From Lysobacter capsici (GTDB lineage: Bacteria; Pseudomonadota; Gammaproteobacteria; Xanthomonadales; Xanthomonadaceae), in contig NZ_CP094357.1 of the NCBI RefSeq assembly GCF_014779555.2, forward strand, positions 5,642,001 through 5,706,000: a stretch of 64,000 nt of DNA, given 5' to 3'. Below the pieces are notes generated by a model, which saw only the letters and a list, made by a program, of their open reading frames with translations, did not search any database and was not told the DNA's origin. The position numbers were made by a program, and so were the translations under genes. Below are positions 57,984 to 64,000 of this stretch, one piece after another. Numbering within the stretch: position 1 is the stretch's first letter; the number at the start of each line of letters is the position of its first letter.

Positions 57984-60409
57984 GACGCGGCCCCGTTCGA
58001 TGCGAACGTCGCGCGAATGCGTTGCGCGTACTCGGCCAGAGGTTCCAGACCCATCTCGCGACGGCGCGCATCGACCTGCGTCGGCCGTTCGATCGGGCAC
58101 GGCACCAGCGCCGAACCGCGACGCCGGAACTTGGTGCCGAAGCATTGCCTGCGCCCGCGCTGCACGCGCAAGGCATCGGTGAGATAAGCCAGATCGCGCA
58201 GGCTCATCTCGCCGTCGCGCGCGGCCTGTGCGATCAACGTCAGGCATCGATCCTGAAACTCGCGCGGCCCGTCGGCGTGCTGCAGCAATCGGCACGCGGC
58301 CGCCGCCGCATCTTCGCCGACCAGGCTGCGGCCGGGCCAGCCATGACGATCGACGACCTCGCGCAGCCACGCCATCGCCGCCTGCACCTGCGCCTGCAAC
58401 TGCGCTTCCAATGCGGTATCGCTGAAACCGCCGTCGCTCCACGGCGTGCGCAAGGCCGTATCGATGCGATCGATGCGCAGCAGGCGTTCGCGGATCGCAT
58501 CGGCATCGTCGAGCGCGTCGTCGTCGGCCGGCGTGGTCGCATCGGAGATCGCCTCGATCCGCAGCCCGATCGTTTCGCCGGCCCATCGGTACACCAGCCG
58601 CCGGTCTTCGCCCGGCCACTCGAACGCGACCTCGCCGTCCTGCGCGCCCTGCCATTGCAGACGCACGCCCAGGCGCGGGTCGTCGAGTTCGCCCAGCAGC
58701 CCGCCGCGCGCGCTCAGCTCGGGCAGCACATAGGCGACCGCGTCGCGCAGCGCGACGCCGAGTTGCAGCAGATCCCAGCTGTCGCCGGCCAAGAACTCCG
58801 GCGACGGATTGATCTCGTCGCCCGCGCGCGGCTGCGCCCCGACCCCCTGCGGCGTCCAGGCCTGCGGCGGCGGCGCGAGCGCCAGCAGCGGCGCGTCGGC
58901 CTGGATGCGGCGGAAGAAATACGGCACGTCGCCGCGCCGCAGTTGCGCGCGCTCGCTGGCGCTGAAGGCCGGCGCGGGTTCGTCCGATTCCGTGGTCGCG
59001 GCCGCGACGCCGAACGGATCGCGCGCCACGGCGTAATCGGCGGTCGCGCGCACCAGCACGCGGGTGTAACGGCCGCGCACGGCGCGGCGCAGATCGCGCT
59101 GCACGTCGTCGCGATGCAGATGCACCAGCATCCACAGATCGAACATGCCGCGCAGGAACTCCAGCGGATACGCGCCATACCCCGCCTTGCCTTCGCGATC
59201 CACGACCAGGCTGCGCGCCTGCTCGCGCCGCCACGGACGCACCGTCGCGCGCAGCCGCCGCACGCCGTCGCCATCGGCGAAGAACGCCACGGCCGGGCCG
59301 TCGATCTCGCCCGTCAGCTTGCGTTCCAGACCGGCCGGATAGCGGCCGTGATCGCGCTCGCCGGTCACAAGGCCGGTGTCTTCCAGGCGCCGCGCCGGAA
59401 ACAGGCACACTTCCAGATCGACCGGGATCAGCATCGTCTCGCCGTCGCGTTCGCCGCACAGCACATTGCCCGGACCGAGATCGACCAGACCGAAGCCGAA
59501 GCAGGCCGCGGCGAGGGAACCGGCGCGATGCCAGAACCGCCGTGCCTGCCGCGCCGGCAACACCGTCGCATGCACGCGCCCGTGCGCGGCCGGCAAACAC
59601 CGATAACGGCCGGGCGGTTCGATCCATTCCTGCCACAGATAGGCCGCGCGATCGCCGCCGCGGCCATGGAACACGCGCAGCGTCGGCAGACGGATCGCGC
59701 CCGAGGCCGGCGCCAACCGGTTGAGCCGCGCGAACACGCCGCCGCCATCGTGTTCGGCGAGAAAAGCGATTTCGCTGTCGGCCGGGCGCGGCTTGTAGGC
59801 CAGCGCGCCGCCGCGTTCGAACTGCAATCGCAGCACGCTCTGGCGGCCGTTGTGGGTTTCCTCGGGATTGGCCCACAGCGCCTGGACGCGGCCGTGATAC
59901 CCATGATCGGCCAACACGCCGCCGCGGCGGTCGCGCGCGAGCCGGCGCAGGAACAGGCGCAGGAAGTCGCGATGACGTTCGCCCAGCTCGCGCAGCCGCG
60001 ACGGCACCCGGCGCCCGCTCAGGCAGATCAGCAAGGCCTCGCGCACCACCGGCGCATGCAGCGCGCCGTTGTCGAGCGACAACGCGGCGGCGGCGACCGT
60101 CACGGCATGGCGCCGCGCGAAGGCCTTGCAGTCGCGATCGAGAATGTCGAGAAATTCGCCCCAGCGCCGCAGCCGTGGATCGCGCAAGGCCACACCGATG
60201 CGCGCCGCATCGCGCGGCCCTGTCCACGCGCCGGCCGGTTGCAGCAGTCCGTCGTCGTCGATGCGCACCCGCGGCGGCCACCACCACGCCTCGCCGTCGC
60301 GCGTGCTCAACGCGGCCAGCCAGCGGCGCAATACCGACGATGATTCGGGCTCGACCGGGGCTGCAGCGCGAGCGGCCCGGGCCGGCAGTTCGATCGACAA
60401 ATCGCTCAT
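57980..60409 (-). CDS. LanM-type dehydratase domain (DUF4135) fused to a DUF6624-like domain, no LanC cyclase
   Basis: 809 residues. Residues ~120-600 match the dehydratase half of class II lanthipeptide synthetases: ETHNGRQSV (184-192), AYKPRP (204-209), DLGPGN (310-315, in place of DxHxEN), VDLEV (330-334), RVLVRAT (450-456) and DVPYFF (494-499). From CylM work as I recall, Lys, Asp, Asn and Glu of these motifs serve phosphorylation, and Arg/Thr of RxxxRxT serve phosphate elimination; all are present except the DxH His, here Gly312. Residues ~683-800 (GWPGRSLVGEDAAAAA, LLQHAD, LAYLTDALRV, CFGTKF) fit DUF6624. The usual C-terminal LanC domain is absent. GGAG lies 4 nt before ATG 60409. Confidence 0.8.
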   Translation of the reverse strand: MSDLSIELPARAARAAAPVEPESSSVLRRWLAALSTRDGEAWWWPPRVRIDDDGLLQPAGAWTGPRDAARIGVALRDPRLRRWGEFLDILDRDCKAFARRHAVTVAAAALSLDNGALHAPVVREALLICLSGRRVPSRLRELGERHRDFLRLFLRRLARDRRGGVLADHGYHGRVQALWANPEETHNGRQSVLRLQFERGGALAYKPRPADSEIAFLAEHDGGGVFARLNRLAPASGAIRLPTLRVFHGRGGDRAAYLWQEWIEPPGRYRCLPAAHGRVHATVLPARQARRFWHRAGSLAAACFGFGLVDLGPGNVLCGERDGETMLIPVDLEVCLFPARRLEDTGLVTGERDHGRYPAGLERKLTGEIDGPAVAFFADGDGVRRLRATVRPWRREQARSLVVDREGKAGYGAYPLEFLRGMFDLWMLVHLHRDDVQRDLRRAVRGRYTRVLVRATADYAVARDPFGVAAATTESDEPAPAFSASERAQLRRGDVPYFFRRIQADAPLLALAPPPQAWTPQGVGAQPRAGDEINPSPEFLAGDSWDLLQLGVALRDAVAYVLPELSARGGLLGELDDPRLGVRLQWQGAQDGEVAFEWPGEDRRLVYRWAGETIGLRIEAISDATTPADDDALDDADAIRERLLRIDRIDTALRTPWSDGGFSDTALEAQLQAQVQAAMAWLREVVDRHGWPGRSLVGEDAAAAACRLLQHADGPREFQDRCLTLIAQAARDGEMSLRDLAYLTDALRVQRGRRQCFGTKFRRRGSALVPCPIERPTQVDARRREMGLEPLAEYAQRIRATFASNGAAS

Positions 60410-60472
60410 CGCACTCCGCGGCGACGTCCGTGTGCGGGGCGTCGACGCGCGCGGCGCGCGAAGACGGCGAAC

Positions 60473-60505
60473 GCATCGCGGCCGGCGTCGGGCCGGCCGC
60501 GATGC
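60473..60505 (-). promoter_or_regulatory. Perfect 14-bp hairpin between precursor and enzyme genes
   Basis: Arms 60473-60486 and 60492-60505 (GCATCGCGGCCGGC and complement) with a 5-nt loop. It lies 25 nt after the stop of the second precursor gene and 63 nt before the dehydratase start. No U tract follows, so it may be a partial terminator or 3' stabiliser that keeps precursor mRNA more abundant than enzyme mRNA. Confidence 0.7.
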
Positions 60506-60529
60506 GAGTGATTCAAAGCCGTCGCCGGC

Positions 60530-60679
60530 TCAGAGCAGGCAATACACGCGGATGCAGGTGCGCGCGCGATAGTTCGCCGCGCTCGGCGACTTGGTCTGCA
60601 TTTCGCCGATCTGCAAGGCGCTGGCCTTGCGCTTGGCCGGCAGCGGCTTGTGCGCGGTCGAGGCTTTCTTCATTTTCAT
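60530..60679 (-). CDS. Putative RiPP precursor peptide B
   Basis: A 49-residue peptide. GGAG with 8-nt spacing precedes ATG 60679. The basic N-terminal part has STAHK (7-11), shared with the neighbouring peptide as ATAHK. LQI at 22-24 and K..P at 30-32 are also shared. The C-terminus is Tyr37-x-x-Arg-Thr41-Cys42-Ile-Arg44-Val-Tyr46-Cys47-Leu-Leu. Dehydratable Thr/Ser next to Cys suits a LanM-type enzyme. No GG or GA protease site. It lies between peptide A and the dehydratase gene on the same strand. Confidence 0.75.
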   Translation of the reverse strand: MKMKKASTAHKPLPAKRKASALQIGEMQTKSPSAANYRARTCIRVYCLL

Positions 60680-60731
60680 GTGGCGTTCTCCAGTGCGGTG
60701 TTCGAAGGCGTAAGCGGTGGCGACCCGCGGA

Positions 60732-60884
60732 TCAGACGCAGTAGATGAAACGGCTGCAGCTGCGCGGCGCGTACTGGCCCTGTTGCGGGGCCTTCTTCTC
60801 GAACTGCGCGGGGGTGAGCTGCAACTTGGCGGCCGACGGCTTGGACGCGGAAACGGCCTTGTGGGCGGTGGCGATCTGCTTCAT
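60732..60884 (-). CDS. Putative RiPP precursor peptide A
   Basis: A 50-residue peptide, first gene of the operon. AAGGAG sits 7 nt before ATG 60884, the best ribosome site in the cluster. N-terminal ATAHK (5-9), LQL at 21-23, K..P at 30-33. The C-terminus is Tyr38-x-x-Arg-Ser42-Cys43-Ser-Arg45-Phe-Ile-Tyr48-Cys49-Val. The pattern Y-x-x-R-[ST]-C-x-R-x(1,2)-Y-C is shared with peptide B despite otherwise diverged sequence, which marks the C-terminus as the probable core. Cys spacing differs by one residue between the two. Confidence 0.77.
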   Translation of the reverse strand: MKQIATAHKAVSASKPSAAKLQLTPAQFEKKAPQQGQYAPRSCSRFIYCV

Positions 60885-61283
60885 GTGAACTCTCCTTGAG
60901 ACGACTCGTTGTCTGCGCGGAGCGCCGGCGGCGCGGCCGCGAACGATGTGCCCGACGGTGATGAATCACGCAGCAGCGCGATCGCCGCAAGGCGTTCCGA
61001 CTCTAGCCGAAGCCTCCGCGCCGACTGTTTTTATCTGTCCAATCCGTGAGCCGGTTCTCACGACGCGGCCTGCGTCTGAACGCACGCAAACGAACGGACC
61101 GGACCGCGACAGCGAAAAAATCCCTTGAAAACAGCGCGATCGAGCCGATCGTACGATCGGCGATGGCTGCCGGCGATTGTGCGTTTGCAACAAGAACCGG
61201 CGACGGGCGGCGAATACGCCTTGCGACCGGCTTAACCGTTCATCCCGTCGGCGCCGATGACGCGGACAGCGCCGGCGCCGCGC
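60885..61283. other. Upstream region of the RiPP operon, with an 18-bp palindrome
   Basis: 399 bp between peptide A and the DUF218 gene, both leftward. 61021-61140 is relatively AT-rich (for example GATAAAAACAG on the minus strand) and probably holds the operon promoter, but no consensus -35/-10 pair with good spacing is evident. A perfect palindrome GCCGATCGTACGATCGGC at 61144-61161 is a possible operator or the terminator of the DUF218 gene. No frame is convincing. Confidence 0.5.
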
Positions 61284-62147
61284 TCACTTCAGGCGCGAGA
61301 GCATGCGCCGGTTGCCGGTCAGTTTCGCCCAGCGCGCGCCGACGTCGCTCATGCACACGTAGGCCGCTTCGCCGGCCAGCCGCAGCAGCATGCGCGGCCC
61401 CAGTTCCAGCCGCGGCTCGGCCGCGCACAGTTCCCAGTCGTAGCCCAGATGACGCGCGAACCAGGCGCAGCGCGCGAGGTGATAGCGGCTGCTGAGCAAG
61501 GTCACCCGCGAGCGCATGCCGTCGCCGAGCACGATCCGCGCGTTGCGCAGGTTCTGCAGGGTGTCGCGCGAATCCTGTTCCAGCCGCAGCGGCGCGTCGT
61601 CGCTCAGGCCGCGCGCGACCAGACCGCGGCGCGCGAGTTCGGCTTCGCTGGGTTCGCCGATCGGGCCGCCGCCGAGCAGCAACATGCTATGCGGCGGACG
61701 CTCGCGCCACAGCGAAACGGTGCGGTCCAGGCGGGCTTCGAAATCGCGATCGATGCGCCCGCCCGGTGCGTGCTTGCCGAACAGCAGCACGCACTCGCCG
61801 CGCTCGGGCCGGCACGGCGCGGTGCGCGCGACCCGCAGCACGTGCAGGAAATAGCCGACATAGACCAAGCCGGCGCTGAGCACGCACACCGCGCCGGTCA
61901 CCACCGCGACATGCAGGATGTCGCGATCGCCGAACAGTGCGATGCGGTGGGCGGTGCGGGTGGTCACGGCGGTGGGATCGATGCGGAAGACGGGTCGGGA
62001 TGGATCGATCCGGCGAACGCGCCGGGCCGCTGCGAAGCTGGGGTCGGTCGGCCACGATGGCACTGAGGCGATCGGCCCGAACCCGCGCGAGCCGAAACCG
62101 CGTCGCCGCGAACCGGCGCCGACGATGAACCAGCCCGCCCCCTTCAT
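61284..62147 (-). CDS. DUF218 / YdcF-like membrane protein
   Basis: A protein with one or two N-terminal hydrophobic segments (VAVVTGAVCVLSAGLVYVGY) and a DUF218 domain: ECVLLFGKHAP, SMLLLGGGPIGEPSEAELAR, EQDSRDTLQNLRNARI and VTLLSSRYHLARC. Family members are inner-membrane proteins linked to envelope polysaccharide processing or SAM binding (YdcF); the role here is unknown. The start is uncertain: ATG 62147 is given, but the Arg-rich first ~60 residues look non-family and a GTG at 61967 is plausible. Divergent from the ketosynthase genes. Confidence 0.75.
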   Translation of the reverse strand: MKGAGWFIVGAGSRRRGFGSRGFGPIASVPSWPTDPSFAAARRVRRIDPSRPVFRIDPTAVTTRTAHRIALFGDRDILHVAVVTGAVCVLSAGLVYVGYFLHVLRVARTAPCRPERGECVLLFGKHAPGGRIDRDFEARLDRTVSLWRERPPHSMLLLGGGPIGEPSEAELARRGLVARGLSDDAPLRLEQDSRDTLQNLRNARIVLGDGMRSRVTLLSSRYHLARCAWFARHLGYDWELCAAEPRLELGPRMLLRLAGEAAYVCMSDVGARWAKLTGNRRMLSRLK

Positions 62148-62251
62148 GATACGCGCCGCCGTCGCGGCCGGCCGCTGCCGCCGCTTGGCTATACTTCCGC
62201 CCTCACCGCCAGCAACGACACACACAGATAGTGCCATCCAACGTCTCAGCG

Positions 62252-63457
62252 ATGCCGCCTCTGGCGATCCGCGCCTACACCGCGACCACCGCCCTCGGCC
62301 GCGGCCTCGATGCCCAGGCCCGCGCCCTGCGCGAGCGTCGCAGCGGCCTGCGCCGCAACGATTTCGCCCCGCTGGCGCCGGGCGAGGCGCCGCTGGATTG
62401 CTGGATCGGCCGGGTCGAAGGGGTCGAGCAGGCGCCGCTGCCGGCGCATCTGGCGTCGTGGGAATGCCGCAACAACCGCCTGGCCTGGCTGAGCCTGCAA
62501 CCCGACGGCCTGCTCGAGGCGATCGCCGCCGCGGTCGCGCGCCACGGCGCCGAGCGGGTCGCGGTGATCGTCGGCACCTCGACCTCCAGCATCGGCGCGA
62601 CCGAGGAAGCCTATGCGCGGCTGGAGGGCGAGGATCGGCATTTTCCCGCCGATCTGAGCCGTCCGCTGCTGCATACCCCGCACTCGCTGGGCGCCTTCGT
62701 CGCCGCCGCCACCGGTTTGAGCGGCCCGTGCGTGACCGTCGCCACCGCCTGCTCGTCCAGCGCCAAGGTGTTCGCCCAGGCCGCGCGGCTGATCCAGGCC
62801 GGCCTGGCCGACGCGGCCCTGGTCGGCGGCGTCGACACCTTGTGCGGCAGCGTGCTGTTCGGTTTCAACTCGCTGCAACTGGTGTCGAGCGAGCCGTGCC
62901 TGCCGTTCGATGCGCACCGCGTCGGCCTGTCGCTCGGCGAGGCCGGCGGGTTCGCCGTGCTCGAACGCTGCGACGGCGACGAAGCGCCGGGCTCGCTGCA
63001 ATTGCGCGGCTACGGCGAATCCAGCGACGCCCACCACATGTCCTCGCCGCACCCCGAAGGCCTCGGCGCGCGGCTGGCGATGATCGATGCCCTGGCGCGC
63101 GCCGGCATCGGCGCCGAACGCGTCGGCTATCTGAATCTGCACGGCACCGCGACCCCGGCCAACGACCAGATCGAAGCGTTCGCGGTGGCCTCGCTGTTTC
63201 CGCCCACGCTGCATGCCAGTTCGACCAAGGGCTGGACCGGCCACACCCTCGGCGCGGCCGGCATCGTCGAATCGGCGATCGCGCTGCTCGCGCTGCAACA
63301 CGGCCATCTGCCCGGCATCCTCAACAGCCGCGTGCCCGATCCGGCCAACGGCCCGCAGATCCGCTTCGACAACGCCGAGGCGACGATCGACTACGCCATG
63401 AACAATTCCTTCGGCTTCGGCGGCAACAACTGCTCGCTGGTGTTCGCGCGCGCATGA
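62252..63457 (+). CDS. Beta-ketoacyl-ACP synthase, aryl-polyene/xanthomonadin type
   Basis: About 401 residues (ATG 62252; an in-frame GTG at 62231 is an alternative start). The complete condensing triad is present: Cys in VTVATACSSS, His in LHGTATPAND and His in KGWTGHTLGAAG. The C-terminal NNSFGFGGNN is normal for the KAS fold. It is coupled by an ATGA overlap to a second, chain-length-factor-like KAS gene, the pairing found at aryl-polyene and xanthomonadin pigment loci, which probably continue beyond the right edge. Confidence 0.88.
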   Translation: MPPLAIRAYTATTALGRGLDAQARALRERRSGLRRNDFAPLAPGEAPLDCWIGRVEGVEQAPLPAHLASWECRNNRLAWLSLQPDGLLEAIAAAVARHGAERVAVIVGTSTSSIGATEEAYARLEGEDRHFPADLSRPLLHTPHSLGAFVAAATGLSGPCVTVATACSSSAKVFAQAARLIQAGLADAALVGGVDTLCGSVLFGFNSLQLVSSEPCLPFDAHRVGLSLGEAGGFAVLERCDGDEAPGSLQLRGYGESSDAHHMSSPHPEGLGARLAMIDALARAGIGAERVGYLNLHGTATPANDQIEAFAVASLFPPTLHASSTKGWTGHTLGAAGIVESAIALLALQHGHLPGILNSRVPDPANGPQIRFDNAEATIDYAMNNSFGFGGNNCSLVFARA

Positions 63458-64000
63458 GCGATTCCCGTCAACCTGCGGCCGTGTTGAGCGCGGTGATCGA
63501 AGGCATCGGCTACTGGAGCCGCGGCCTGCCCTCGTGGGAGGCCGCGCGCGCCTTTGCGCTGGGCGGCGCGGAGGTCGCCGATGCGCCGTCGCGGCCGTCG
63601 CCGCTGCTGCTCGCCGCCAACGAACGCCGGCGCGCGCCGGAAACGGTCGCGGTCGCGCTCGACGTCGCCCTCGCCGCCTGCCAAGCGGCCGGCCGCGATC
63701 CGGCCGCGTTGCCGTCGGTGTTCGCCTCCAGCCACGGCGACATGGCGATCACCGATTACATGTGCAGCACGCTGGCCTGCGAGCCGCGCACGATCTCGCC
63801 GACGCGTTTCCACAATTCGGTGCATAACGCCGCGGCCGGTTACTGGACCATCGGCGCCGGCGCGATGCGCCCGGCGACCGCGCTCAGCGCGCTGGAAGCC
63901 AGCTTCGCCCAGGGCTTGATCGAGGCGCTGGTGCAACTCGCCGCCGGCGACGACGCGGTGTTGCTGGTCGGCTACGACGGCGCCGCGACCGGGCCGTTGG
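63454..64000 (+). CDS. Ketoacyl-synthase-like (chain-length-factor type) protein, N-terminal part
   Basis: The first 182 codons of a gene cut by the window edge. The pattern SVFASSHGDMAITDYMC and SPTRFHNSVHNAAAGYWTIG is that of the ketoacyl-synt_2 domain (FASS..D...; FHNSVHNAAAGYW) found in aryl-polyene clusters beside a canonical KAS. It probably pairs with the upstream KAS as a heterodimer. The ATG at 63454 overlaps the upstream stop in ATGA. Confidence 0.85.
   Translation, partial: MSDSRQPAAVLSAVIEGIGYWSRGLPSWEAARAFALGGAEVADAPSRPSPLLLAANERRRAPETVAVALDVALAACQAAGRDPAALPSVFASSHGDMAITDYMCSTLACEPRTISPTRFHNSVHNAAAGYWTIGAGAMRPATALSALEASFAQGLIEALVQLAAGDDAVLLVGYDGAATGPL

Noticed and set aside
56787-60476. 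One 1229-residue protein spanning the dehydratase and first JmjC gene
   Set aside because: The part upstream of 57983 in this frame is a shadow of the dehydratase gene; the coupled ATGA start at 57983 and homology begin there.
60720-60734. Double-glycine-type cleavage site in the precursor peptides
   Set aside because: Neither peptide has a GG, GA or GS motif at a leader/core boundary, so C39-type processing is not supported.
55300-61283. LanC cyclase, peptidase or ABC transporter gene for the RiPP operon
   Set aside because: No such motifs (zinc LanC Cys-His, C39 peptidase, ABC signature) are present between the XRE-cupin and DUF218 genes; they may be encoded elsewhere.

Overview
The window is a 64 kb piece of a very GC-rich chromosome that reads as a member of the Xanthomonadaceae (Lysobacteraceae), most likely Lysobacter or a close relative. 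The support is the rhlB-trxA-rho order, an X-type T4SS effector with a VirD4-interaction (XVIPCD) tail, an sX13-like small RNA directly downstream of polA, several large secreted S9 peptidases, TonB-dependent receptors, an aryl-polyene/xanthomonadin-type ketosynthase pair at the right edge, and the dispersed hairpin repeats typical of the family. Assignment to Lysobacter is inference; nothing here fixes a species.

Layout. 1-12 kb: ftsX (cut by the window edge) and ftsE; a small secreted protein; rhlB, trxA and rho with its own intrinsic terminator; a T4SS effector preceded by a small lipoprotein; two small secreted proteins; and a periplasmic protein with two TonB-C-like domains. 12-26 kb: a KefB/C-type antiporter, a giant membrane-anchored ankyrin protein overlapping ycgL, a cyanide-insensitive-type bd oxidase (cydAB), an S9 peptidase, a 1.6 kb repeat island, and hemF. 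26-41 kb: a DUF421 protein, a TonB receptor, an sX13-like sRNA, polA, a DUF2782 lipoprotein, an acetyltransferase, a second S9 peptidase, a lipoprotein, and a divergent phytase / TonB receptor pair with a strong Pho-box match between them. 41-54 kb: uvrD, a metallopeptidase, a UPF0114 membrane protein, a YfcG-like GST, a DPP-IV-type peptidase, a DUF885 protein, a second copy of the large palindromic repeat in opposite orientation, and a serine beta-lactamase gene broken by one in-frame amber codon.

54-64 kb is the most interesting part. A five-gene minus-strand operon (60884 to 55468) looks like an undescribed RiPP system. It has two 49-50 residue precursor-like peptides, too short for ordinary gene calling, that share a C-terminal pattern ending in Tyr-Cys. 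Next comes an 809-residue protein made of a LanM-type dehydratase domain (DUF4135) fused to a DUF6624-like domain instead of the LanC cyclase. Two JmjC/cupin-like oxygenase paralogues follow, one with an intact His-x-Asp...His iron site and one in which both His residues are lost. The three enzyme genes overlap by ATGA junctions, and a perfect 14-bp hairpin separates the precursor genes from the enzyme genes. No LanC, protease or transporter gene is visible in the operon. An XRE-cupin regulator converges on its 3' end, and a DUF218 protein and two ketosynthase genes lie upstream.

Intergenic space is rich in repeats: a 29-bp inverted REP-like pair (including a 212-bp-period tandem array), two ~0.55 kb palindromic elements in opposite orientations 26 kb apart, and three further hairpin families. 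No tRNA, rRNA, CRISPR, transposase or integrase was seen.
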